A stretch of DNA of 64,000 nucleotides, from positions 2,077,001-2,141,000 of the forward strand of contig JANTQA010000012.1 in assembly GCA_027625915.1 (NCBI GenBank), written 5' to 3'. The DNA is from Anaeramoeba flamelloides. Its lineage: Eukaryota; Metamonada; Anaeramoebidae. The position numbers were made by a program, and so were the translations under genes. This document shows, in pieces, positions 23,755-34,800 of the stretch (within the stretch, counting starts at the first letter, position 1; every line of letters starts with the position of its first letter). The notes under the pieces are model-generated. The model was not told the DNA's origin. It ran no database searches and was given only the letters and a program-made list of their open reading frames with translations.

Positions 23755-24990
23755 AATAAAGAATCATAATTTTCTTTGTAATTAACCAATTATAAGATGG
23801 ATAATAAGCCTTTATTTTGAATAATACCAAAGATATTATTCTGATCATTTTTGTTAATATGAATTAAATCTTTAATCCAAATTATTCGATTTTCTTTATA
23901 GAATGGCAGTCCCATAAAAAATGATCGATATCTTCAACGATTTCTAAGTTGAAATGATTTTTTACATAAATTACAAGATTTTGTTTTTGTTTTATTCTGA
24001 TCATAAACATAAGAATATCTATTTAGATAATTTATGAAATTTCTAAGTTTTAAGATGGGGGTTGAGCCCTTCCATTTTCAATCTATTTTGTCGTTTGGTT
24101 TTTTTTTAATTTAAGAAATAAAAAGAAAATTTATAAATTATTTTGTTTTTTTCTTAAATTAAAAAAACTGCCGTTAACTTTTCCAGAATTCAAAAGAATA
24201 GAATAAAATATTTGATTTTGCCCAATTCTTTTAAAATATACGCACTTTGCAGTGCCCTACAACACGATTGTTTGTTTATATTGTTATTATATCTAATAAT
24301 TTTCAAATATTCCTGAACTTTCCATCAAGTACTATTTATTATTAAGTTTTCTCTAAATTTATAAAGTTCCACATCCAGTAATTTTAAATTTTCTACTTTC
24401 CAATTAATATTTCCGTTGTCTTTTTTTCAAAATTTTAAATTTTTTGATAAGTGTTCAAAACAAAGATTTTCGAATTTCTTTTCGTGTTTATATCTTCTTT
24501 TAGAAATAGAAATTCCTACTTGGTCTATTTTTGCTTCAGTTTTATGAATTATTCTTGGAGAGTGTGGATTAATTTTTAAAAATTTTGTTACTTTTTTATT
24601 TATTCAAACATCTATTGAGTTGAAATTCTTTTGGGTTAGATTGAAAATAACTAGGGCATAAAATAATTTGTGAATACATATTGATTTAAACATTTTTAAT
24701 TTTATTCTGTTGGTTAATTGTTGTTGGTTAAAAATCATTTTGATATCTTTAAAATTGGCTTTTACTTTTTTAAAGTTTTTTTTTTTAATGTTTCTTTTTT
24801 TCGAGCCAAATACCTAAATGCTTTATTTTGGATAAATTATTTGATTTTAGAGTTTTGCCAATATTCCTGTTCCTTCCAAATTCTTGAATAATTTTATAAT
24901 TCATTATTGATTTTTTTCAATTTCTGGAATTGATCCTTCCATTATTAAAATTAAATCATCTGTAAACATTTGAACATGATTTGTTTATGG
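23755..24990 (-). mobile_element. LINE (non-LTR retrotransposon) fragment, RT catalytic motif to C-terminus, 5' truncated
   Basis: Read on the minus strand, 24955-24969 gives MFTDD, the reverse-transcriptase palm motif (usual F/YADD), followed by LILIMEG. Further on come HLGIWLEKK and the thumb-like NRIKLKMFKSICIHKLFYAL, typical of non-LTR RTs. Near 23960-23850 a CxxC and His/Cys cluster (SCNLCKKSF, then IDHFLWDC in a shifted frame) matches the C-terminal zinc-knuckle of these proteins. Several stops and frame changes make it inactive. Nothing upstream of the FTDD motif remains. A double-hairpin element (24090-24265) lies inside it, and another abuts its 3' end. It is related to the copy at 43080-44460. 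Confidence 0.75.
24090..24265. mobile_element. Double-hairpin element, copy 3 (inside LINE)
   Basis: It begins GTCGTTTGGTTTTTTTTTAA, has the second stem AACTTTTCCAGAATTCAAAA against CAATTCTTTTAAAATA, and ends AGTGCCCTACAACAC. It separates the RT-thumb part from the zinc-knuckle part of the LINE at 23755-24990. Confidence 0.7.
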
Positions 24991-25104
24991 TAATGTTTTT
25001 TAAAATATATGACATGTATTTTTTTAAAAAATTTTGGATTTAACTGCTATAAAATTGGTTTTTTATACACTTTAATTTATTAATAAACTTTATTTTACAA
25101 ATGT

Positions 25105-25602
25105 TTCCAAAAGAATTAATATATATCAATTATTTTTGATAATTGAAATTTCAAATAAATCAGTAATAACTAGAATAATATAAATCAAAGAAAAGTTGAT
25201 ATGTTTGGGAAGTTAATCCAATCAATTAATATATTGTCTTGAAAATCTAAGAAGGTAAAATTCTAAGAAAAATGTTGATAAAAACAACCATTTTCCCATT
25301 TGATCTATTTATCAAAAATCAAAGAAAAATCCTATTTGTTTAATTTGATTTTTCTACAATCATACCCTCTGTTACAATCACATTAGAATAACATTTTTTT
25401 TTTATCTAATGGCTTGATGCCAAATAATTTGAAAAAAAAATACAAAATAATTCATATCGAAAAAAAAATCAAAAAGAAGTAAAAAGCAGAAAAAATGATT
25501 TCAATTTTGAAATTTTTTCAAAATTAGATTTTTCTTCTAATATCTAATCCAAACACTTTAAATATATGTAATTCACTCATCACAACTGGGCCTATTTGAT
25601 TG
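25105..25602 (-). mobile_element. GGCCCA inverted-repeat element, copy without the inner insertion
   Basis: Read on the minus strand from CAATCAAATAGGCCCAGTTG, it tracks the element at 49108-49790 through most of its length, including AACATATCAAC and TATATTATTCT. The far terminal repeat is degraded (only TTTTGGAAACATTTG remains). Confidence 0.65.
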
Positions 25603-26067
25603 GAAAATAGTTTGTTTAATGATACTGAAATTGGGTTTGAACAAGCTTAATTTTTTCTAAATTTTAAATACTATTTAAAAGGATCTAATCATCTCAAAAA
25701 TATTATTTTTAATTTTGTGTAAAATTATTTTTGCAATAAGAGACGGTAAAAAAAAACAAACGAATAATAAAAATTTAGAAACAAAAATAAGTAAAACAAA
25801 ATAATAGAAATAAAATTTATTTTTAAAAATTTATATTACTAAGAGTTTTGAAAAGCTAAATAAACAAACAATTCAAGCGTATCAAAAATCTATTTTATTC
25901 TATATTAGTTTATATTAGTCTATATTGGTTAATAGAAATAAATAATGTAAATACATATACAAATAAAAATATTTATCTGCTCAAATAATATATATATATA
26001 TATATATATATTATTTGTAAAATATTGATAAATGTAATAAATAAATTAACAACAAATAATGTAAAAA

Positions 26068-27249
26068 TTACATTATTGTGCATTCCTTTCTTTTCTTGGC
26101 CTTGTGAAGTTTATTGTTTAAAGAAGATTTCATATTTAATTGATAATAATCAATTAATTCTAAAAGTTCTAAATATGAATTTTTACTTGTGGGTTTCGAA
26201 AATTGGTTTGTATAAAAAAAATTAATCAAATTCTGAATATTCTGAGAAGATTTTTTGGAATAATCCTTGACTTGGTTTGTTGATTTTTTACAGGAAAAAA
26301 AGAATCCTCTAAAAAGGTTTGATCGTGCTGCCAGAATTAATTTGTGAGTCTGAATGCAACTTTCGCCAATTATTAAAGTAAAGTCTTTAGTTTTATCATT
26401 TTCGTTCAAATCTTTCAAGTCATTGATTAATTTTTTTGCGCCTGAAAAATCGATATAGTTGAGATCCAATTTTTGGCAAACGTTCTTAATATCTGGGAAA
26501 TATGGGTTCTTGGTATACCCACAATAGGCCCATTTTAAAAAATGCTTTGCTTGCTTTGGTGTGATTGTTAAGAGCACCTTTTGAATCTTTTCGAAAGAGA
26601 TTTTCAACCTGCACTCCAATATTAATCGATGGACGCCAATTTGCTTATTGTCTTGCAATTGGAAAACATGGTCACACAGCTCTTGCCTTTCGAACAAATT
26701 TTGAAAATCCTCAACTATGTCTTCGTGGTTAATTTTTTCTTTCGTGATCGCAAAATAGTGCAAGATATCAACAAAGTCACCGATTAGCCGATCTTTTCTT
26801 TTCAATGAGATTTCAAAATAAGGGCAGCCAAACTCCTTTGCCAACTGCTCTCCTTCTTGACGGCTGATTTTCCTTTTCTTGGTGTTCTTTTGATCGTCAA
26901 CCTTGTTTGCAAGCAACACATACTCCAAGTTCGCACGGTGATTCATTTGGAATTTCCGATGGAATTTCTGGACTTTTTGAAAGGATTTTTTGCATGTGAC
27001 GTTATACATCAAAATGAAACCTTGAAATTTCTCAGAGAAGCACTTAAATAATTCGCCTATTGGCTCTTGAATTATGATGTCTAAAATTTCTAAAAAATGG
27101 TAGCTTGTCTCCAATTCTAACAACCAGTTATATGTTTTCTGCCATTCATCATTAATGTCACATAACAAATTGTTTTGAAGGCTCTTTTGAAAGCTAGTCT
27201 TACCATCTCTGGTGTCTCCTAAAATCATGATTTTGTAGTCTTCTTCCAT
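26068..27249 (-). CDS. Ras-family GTPase fused to tandem BTB domains with C-terminal CAAX box
   Basis: A single exon of 393 residues, started at the ATG of MEEDYKIMILG; the open frame runs further upstream only through a TTG. Residues 1-170 are a Ras-like G domain. The P-loop is GDTRDGKTS (11-19), the G3 region is LDIIIQEPIG (56-65), with Asp57, Gln61 and Glu62 at Ras positions but the usual TAG replaced by III, NKVD is at 115-118 and EIS at 146-148. Residues about 182-265 form a first BTB fold (CDHVFQLQDNKQIGVHRLIL) and about 285-383 a second (KDFTLIIGESCIQTHKLILA). The end is polybasic KAKKRKE then CTIM, a CAAX box of the K-Ras type, so prenylation and membrane attachment are expected. The order GTPase-BTB-BTB recalls RhoBTB, a family of atypical GTPases tied to cullin-3 ubiquitin ligases, but the CAAX end does not. 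Base composition is visibly less AT-rich than the surroundings, which supports coding. Function is inferred. Confidence 0.85.
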   Translation of the reverse strand: MEEDYKIMILGDTRDGKTSFQKSLQNNLLCDINDEWQKTYNWLLELETSYHFLEILDIIIQEPIGELFKCFSEKFQGFILMYNVTCKKSFQKVQKFHRKFQMNHRANLEYVLLANKVDDQKNTKKRKISRQEGEQLAKEFGCPYFEISLKRKDRLIGDFVDILHYFAITKEKINHEDIVEDFQNLFERQELCDHVFQLQDNKQIGVHRLILECRLKISFEKIQKVLLTITPKQAKHFLKWAYCGYTKNPYFPDIKNVCQKLDLNYIDFSGAKKLINDLKDLNENDKTKDFTLIIGESCIQTHKLILAARSNLFRGFFFSCKKSTNQVKDYSKKSSQNIQNLINFFYTNQFSKPTSKNSYLELLELIDYYQLNMKSSLNNKLHKAKKRKECTIM

Positions 27250-30200
27250 TGCGTTAAATAACTTGTCTTTTTGTTTTTGTTTTCTTGATGTTATTGGATT
27301 TAGAAGTCGTGAAAGTTGTTGGAAATTCTGTAATGGATTTGAAAAGCTTGTGTTTAAGAAACTTGAAAATAAATCCAAAAGCAATAAATGAAAAAAATGA
27401 GAAATTCGAAATTAATCTCAAAAGTTTTTTTTTATCAAGATTTAAAAAACAAATTCGAAAGCAAATGATCTTTGGGAAAAGAGTGCTGTTTTTTCTTCTT
27501 ATGGAGAATGAGAAAGTATCTATTATTTATATTTAAAAAACGTTTTTTATTTAATCATGAAAACCAAGAACCTGAAGACGATTAATCAGTCTACAGTGGA
27601 TTTTGAAAACTTTGATTTCATTTTGAGAACAAATATTCTCTTTTGTTCGACGAAGAGAAAATTTTTTTGATTCTTATTCTTAGTTTTAGGAAAGTTGACA
27701 AATGGTGGTCCACAACAGTCAACAAAATTCAATTGTTGCCTGAATGGTTTTAATTTTGTGATCAACTTTGAGACAAAATGATACATTTTTTAATCCCAAT
27801 AAGTCGGTTTTTTCGTTCTAATGAAACCTAAAATTTTAGCCTTCCCCAGAGTTTGGATACCAACTAAGTCTTGTTATTTTATTTCTTGAAATTCTTAGTT
27901 TCCAATTCTTACATAACTACAAAGTTAAATCTATCTAGAGTTTGTTTTCTTCACCACAAAAAAAAGAACTCTTGAGGAAACAAACCAAGTGCTAAGAACA
28001 CATTTGTGACATGATACAAATTTGAAAGGACGAATTATCAAGATTCTATCATTTTTGCTGATAAATAATTCTCTTTACATTATTTTGTCTTTTAAAAATA
28101 AAATACAAAAGGTATTATTTGCTTTTGCTTTTACTTTTATCCAGAAAGTGAAAAATTCTTGAAAAAACGGATGGTTTTTAGGAAAGCGGAAAAAAAAGAA
28201 AAAGCTCTCTTGTTTTTTCTTTTAGAAAGCGATCTTGATTAAAAAAAATTTATCAACTATTTTGCATTGTCAAGTCCAAATTGAAACGAAAAATTGGTTC
28301 TTAACCTGTTTGGTTTGATTTTTTACACCCAACGCGAGGTTAAAAGAAAACCAAGAATTATGTGAGCTATTTGGGTAAAATAGGAAAAAAATACAAATCT
28401 TTTTTAAAGAACAGTCATTTTCAAAACCTTTGGAATTTCAGACTTTATAGAAAAATCCAAACTACCCCACTTTCTCAATCTAATCAATTTGGGTAACTCT
28501 GTAAAAAACATTTCTTCACACTTTTTGGTCTAATAACAATTGCAAAAAATATTAATAACAGGTACTTTAACCGATATCAAACACACCAATACTTGATTTT
28601 GTCTTCTTGTTCTAACTTCAACAAATAGCTAGATATTGAAATTTTTACCCAATATCAAATCAATTTTGAAGGTTAACTAAGTTAGCTTTTGTAGTTATTT
28701 TAAATTAATATTTGTGTTTGCCTTACAAATAAAAAAATTTCACTTCATTTTTTTACTCAGAAACTGATGAGATTAATGTCGATCTGTAGAAGTCAAAAAC
28801 TAAAGTGGGTTGTTCCTGAATGTAAATAATATGAGTTTTCAAATTTCTGAAAATTTGCTTAGAAAAGTAGAATTATTTTATGATCTTACTGATAAATTCA
28901 AAAAAATGTAAATAATTTTTAGTTCTTTTTACATTTTTGCAAATCTTATATCTACTTTTTTAAACAGTTCTTAATAAAGAATATTCTGAAGATCTACGAA
29001 ATAAATCAAATTTCTTAACCTTTAAATCAGTCAAGTGTTTAACTCAAAGTTAAGGTAAATATTTCGAAAATGAAAAATGAACCAAAACAATTTTCTTACG
29101 TTTATTAGAATTTATCAGTATTGGTTGGAATAGACACTTGTGATTTATAAAAAACTCCAACTATTTTACAAGAAAATTTGCATTTTGAGACAAATTTAAA
29201 GGATTGAATTAACAATCTTCAGACTTTGAAGTTTCCAAATATCTTTCTTCAATTTAGAGTGGAATGTTAAGATAATACTTGAAAATTCATTTTTTTCAAA
29301 AGTGAAATATTAAAAAAAGATTATTTTATAAATTATTTTGAAAAATTTAAAGCTTGAGCGATCAATCTTCAGACTCCAAAGTTGCAAAATACCCTTCTTA
29401 CATTCGTGGTGAAATGTAAATTAGTCGCTTAAAAATTCAATTCTTTTAAAAGATTCAAATAATTAACAAATAGATTTTTTTGAAAAATCTTTTCTGAAAT
29501 TGAAAATATATTTGATATTACTACTAGATTTAAAAAGGAATAAAGTCATTTTTTCGGTTTTTAATTATGATGACTATTGAGTTTATTTTTGAAATTAAAA
29601 AATTAAAAAAAAAAGTTGCTTATGAGGGATCTAAATAAGAATTATTAAAAAAAGGAGTAACAATATTTTGAGTTTTTATTTTTTGCTTTCTAAATTAAAA
29701 AAAAAAAATATTCTAAAAATGACAATTTTTAATTCTGAACCTTCCTCAAAAAATCAAATAATCTATTCAAACTTATTAAAACCCCTTTTCAAATAAAAAG
29801 TAGCACTTCTTTTTTCTTGAAATTCCACACAATAATTGATCAAATAAACTGACAATAAACAATTAATAAATACGATTATGGTTTCTTGAAGTTCCATCAT
29901 AAAAAAAATATCAAAAAAATGAAAGATTAAATCAGTAAATTTTACTCTAAAAAAGTGTGTTAATTTTTAAAAAAAAACTTTTATATATAATCTAAAACTT
30001 TTAGTATAAGTAAAATAGCAAAAATATGTACATTTTTTTCGTCATTTTTTTTTCTATTTCCATCTTCAAAGACATCATGAACAAAAGGTTTGCAAAAAGG
30101 TAAAAATGATTACTATTCAAAGGTAGTCAAATATTTGGTTCAAAACTATTACTTTTAGATCTCCCAAAAAATTCAAATTAAAAAAAAAATAACAAAAAAA

Positions 30201-30429
30201 AATGACCATTTTTTGCATTTATACTGGCACCAAAGCTTTAATGTATATAAAATATCAAATATTTGGAAAAATTACAAACGATTTTAAACAAATCTAATTC
30301 CTAATTTAAAACATATCCAAACGATAACTTATTTAACCTTCAAAATTGATTTTACCTTAGGTATATAATTGGTTCGTAAATTAGATTTTGTATTTGGATC
30401 CAGAAGAATAATAAAACACCATTTAACCT
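27250..30429. other. Intergenic, repeat-derived
   Basis: No gene seen. It holds a diverged relative of the remnant at 50906-51247 (about 28560-28690, minus) and the dispersed repeat at 28840-29830. A short minus frame at 27586-27786 contains NFVDCCGPPFVNFPK but is unidentified. Confidence 0.45.
28840..29830. repeat. Diverged dispersed AT-rich repeat with internal duplication
   Basis: Blocks such as CAATCTTCAGAC..TGAAGTT / CCAAAGTTGCAAAATAC occur twice here (about 29210 and 29365) and near 20470. Further parts resemble 20820-21010, 48310-48600, 49925-50200 and 55240-55560 (for example CTAAAAATGACAATTTTTAA). Edges and family are unclear. Confidence 0.45.
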
Positions 30430-30845
30430 TATGATAACAAAAGTAAAAAACCACAAAATATTCAACGGAATTTTTATTTGGAAAACTTACTTAAAATGAA
30501 TAGTAAGATCAATTGATTAAAAGATAAAATAAATGGTTAAACAATTAATAGAGGATTTAAGCAAAATAAAAGTTTTTTTATTTCTATCTTTTGATAGGAG
30601 TTTTTTATTTGATTGACCAATAACGAACAATTTGTACAAATAATTGACTGTTTTTGGGGATCTCCAAAATTATTATGACAATTTTGATAAGAAAGTAGAT
30701 TTAAAGCGTGTTCATTGGTTTGATTGAAAATAATATAATTGATTATTATTTGAATTTAATTGGTTTCTTCTTTTTATTGATTTTACTTTTCATTTTCAGT
30801 ATTGTTGCCAATTAAAAACCGTGTTTCACTTTTTTTCCTGTTTCT
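30430..30845. mobile_element. GTGAAACC inverted-repeat element, copy 1 (about 415 bp, edges approximate)
   Basis: It is homologous along its length to 53254-53672. The right end is CCAATTAAAAACCGTGTTTC followed by ACTTTTTTTCC; the left arm reads ATTTTTATTTGGAAAACTTACT. Shared inner blocks include TCTATCTTTTGATAG and GATTGAAAATAATATAA. Confidence 0.65.
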
Positions 30846-31891
30846 ATATTTTTTTTTCCAAATGGTATGTATGAAATTGAAATTACTTTAATATTTTTAA
30901 CTATTTATTTGTCTAACAATTACGATATGATGAATATTAAAACAACTAAACAATTTCCAAAAAAGTGGGCAAAATTTATTTTAAAATATATTTTTTAAAC
31001 TTTATCTTCAAAACAGCATTAACTTCCGATTTTAGAATCTTGATAATAATTCAATTTGTTTCTAAGTATCATATTACATAAATAAAATATATTAAAATTT
31101 TCTGATCTCTATTAAATCAGATATTTTTTAGGTCTGAAAATTGGTGTTTATTATTTTCTTTTTGATCGAAAAAATTATTTTCATAACTAGTTTAATCTGA
31201 ATAAAATTTACAATATAATTAAAAGCATATAACTGCATTTGATTGGTTAAAAAATCAAATTTAACCTTTCCATATTTACAGTTTTTTATTTAAATTGGTC
31301 TTACATTGTTTTCACCAACAAAAGGTTACTATTTTTTTTTTATAATTTTTTTGAAATATTTCATCAAACATATTTTGAAATAAATACCTTAGTCATTTAT
31401 TCAATCACATATTAATATTAAACTTAATTTGGTAATGTCAATGAACTGATACCACCACTAAAAAAGATGATTTTTTATGAAATGTAAAAAAAAATTCTCC
31501 CACTTTTTTGGAAATACCTTATTTTGTTTAAATCTTCTAATTAATTTAGATTAACAGAGAAAATTTTGTCTTTTAAAAAAATACTAATATCATAAAAAAA
31601 GGCATAGTGTCATATTTTCCTCTTTCAATATTATTTTAACCGCTTACTTCATTCCCACAGAAATAAAAATAAATAACTGATATTTCAAAACATTTTAATT
31701 ATTACTGATTATTCTTTTTTTGTTAATAACATTATTTATAAAAAAAAATTATATGTAAAAATAACGACAAAAATCAAATATTAAAATAGAAAAAAAAAAG
31801 AAAAAAAAAAAAGAGAAAAAATAATTTAAAATAAGAAGAAAAAAAGAGAAAAAATAATAAAAAAAAAAAAATAATTATATTAATTTTCTAT

Positions 31892-34800
31892 TTAATTAAC
31901 ATTGCTTCTAGAAGTTGATCTTGGTTCATTTTTTAGAGAAATTTCATATAATTCTTTTTCATTTTTGTTTGTTAATTCTTGTTTAAATATTTCTTGTATT
32001 TGGTAAATTTCTGAAAAATTAAAGTTAACCTTTTGGTATTTTGTAATTTCGCGTATGACATTATATAATAATTTGCACTTACTAAAATTAATCAGGCCTT
32101 CCATTTTACTAGGGCTTCCATCTGATATATACGTCAAATCTGTTAGAAACACACCGAGATATGGGATGGCAGGAAGCTTAATTTTGGATAACAAATCTCT
32201 GTATTTTTTAAAACCTTTATTGCTTGAAACTGTTTCCTTTAATTGATCCATGAGCGATAAAGAATTTTTAGACATCTCATTTTTGGTTGCCTTTAATCTT
32301 TTACAACAAGAGTTGCTCAGCCCAGCAAGTACCAACATTAAAGATTCGAAATTCTGGATGTCGTGCAATTCCTTAGCGACTTTGATCCACCTGAAAAATT
32401 CGTTAGCCCTTTTCTTTACACTAGTTTGGCTTACGATAGACTCAATAACATATTTTGAAAATTCATTAAATTTATTGATCATCCTCATCACGTTTGGCGC
32501 CTTATGCCTTTCCTTTTTTTTATTCCAAGATTGTTCTACTAGTTCGGATGGCTAATTAGATAATTTTATTTTTTGTTATTTTGTTTTACATTTGAGAATG
32601 TTTTTTATTTAATAAGAAGAATTTTTTTTTTTTATTTAATGATTAGAATTTTTTTTATTTTATTTAATGATTAGATTTTTTTTTTTTTTATTTAATGATT
32701 AGAATTTTTTTGATTAAATCATAAGATTTTTTGTTTTGGTAATTTCAATTATAATTTTAAAAAATGAGACTGAATATATTTTGAAAGAATTATTTTTATT
32801 TAAAATTAAATAATATCCTTATGACTCCATCAAATGATTATTCTTAACTATTTCCCTAATAAAACATAAAAATTAGGCACCCTACTACAGTCTATTAAAC
32901 TCTATGGCACAATATCTTTTAAAATTATTAAATAAATCAAATCCGAATTATTTGAAGTTTCATAAAGAGAAATTGGAAAAATCATTATGCTTTATCATTT
33001 TTTTATCTTTTTAAGAATTAATTAATCTTTTTCATTTCTTTATCAAAATTTCATTCGAATTAATATCGCTTTTAATTTTAAAAAGAAATTTATTTTTGAA
33101 TTTTATATTTAGTTTTCATGAGGCATTCTTTAATTTCATGTACCATTCGCCCAGTTGATTAAAAAAAAAATAAAAATTGTTTAAATCCAAAAGAAAGTTT
33201 GCATATTTAACCTTTTTTAATAACAAAATAAGCTCCAATTCAAAATTTTTAACACACCAAAATTCGATTTGTAAAAAAAAAAAAATATTATTTAATAAAT
33301 TCTAGGAGAAATACTAAATTAGAACTCATTCACTAATTTAAAAATCTTTACAATTGTTTATAAATTACAATGCTCAAAAAACAAAAAATAAATAATTATC
33401 AATACTAATAAATCAAGAGTGTGTTAGTTAAAAATTTTGGAGATGAGTATAATAAAAAAAAAATGTATTGATAAATTTGTATAAATTTTATTACCATTTA
33501 TTGATCGATCAAATGGTTAGATACCATCAACTAATTTTATTTGAGTTCTTCTATTTAACAAACTCGAATTTAACTTAATATCAACTGTTCAAAAATATGA
33601 TTGATCAAAAGAAACAAGTTACATAATTCAAAAAAGGAAATGAAAACAAAAAACTAAAAAGATGAAAAAATGATATTCCTATTTTACAAAAATAAAAATT
33701 ATTTCCAATTTGAATTAAATTGTATTATTGTGATTTTTTTCACTGTTTTAATGTGCCAAAGTTTTAAATTCCTTTATCAAAAAAAAAAAAAAGTTTTTTT
33801 AAGAGAAAAATGAAAAAACATAAGTTGCTTAAATCGTATTATTTAAGATAGTTCCGAAAATGGTCAAATTTCTTGTTATAATCGATTTTATATTTTGTTA
33901 TATTTTTTTTTTAACTTTTTGCCAAAAATCTTGTAATTAATAAATAAAAAATTAATAAACTTACTTGTATTTTTTTATAAAGATTGTGAAAAAATAAAGT
34001 CATTTGCCTCGCAAGTTCGATTGAATGAACATCTGTTAATTCGAAATTATCAGTGAACAAAGTTTTTGGTATTATTGTTTCTGGTGGAGGAATAGAATTT
34101 TTTGAAGAAACTGATTTTGATATTATTTTCTTTGGATTTTTATTTTCTTCAATAGTAGATAGATTCGAAAGAAAGACTTGAGATTCTTTTTTGAAATCTT
34201 TAATAGTTTCATTTTCGAAGAAAGATTTGATTGATTCAATTAAAATTGGGTTAAAATCAGAAAAATGATGATTGACCCAATATTCGAGAATATTAATAGT
34301 ATTTTTTTGAATATCATTTTTCAATTTTCGATATTCATTCTCGTCTTCATTTTCCTTCATGGGTGGGACTCTATATCTTTGCTGGATTTTTAATAGTAAA
34401 TGTTCAGGTTTTAAAAAACTATGGTAGGTCATTAAAAATGCCTGATTAAACTTTTGATCATTATATTTTGGATGGATTAAATTTTCAATTAATTTATTCA
34501 CGTTTGCTAAATGAATTGTATTTAATAAATCATTATTTTGATAATCCTTTTCAAAATTAGGTTGTATTTGGAAATTTTTTTCATTATCTGCTGGTTCATC
34601 CCAAATATTCACATCATCTATATCTAAGCTTAGAACAATATTTCGACCAACATTTAGTTCTTCATCCTGATTTACTTCTAACGCACCAACCTCGCCATCT
34701 TCTTGCTGTTGTGTTAAATCCCACAATGGGTTATCTTCTTTACATCCAATTTTGAGTAAATTAATTAGCATACTTTCTGTTTGTGGTTCGTAATTGTCTA

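Noticed and set aside
27250-27384. N-terminal extension of the Ras-BTB frame by 45 residues
   Set aside because: The extension starts at TTG, not ATG, and the first ATG gives a canonical Ras start just before the P-loop.
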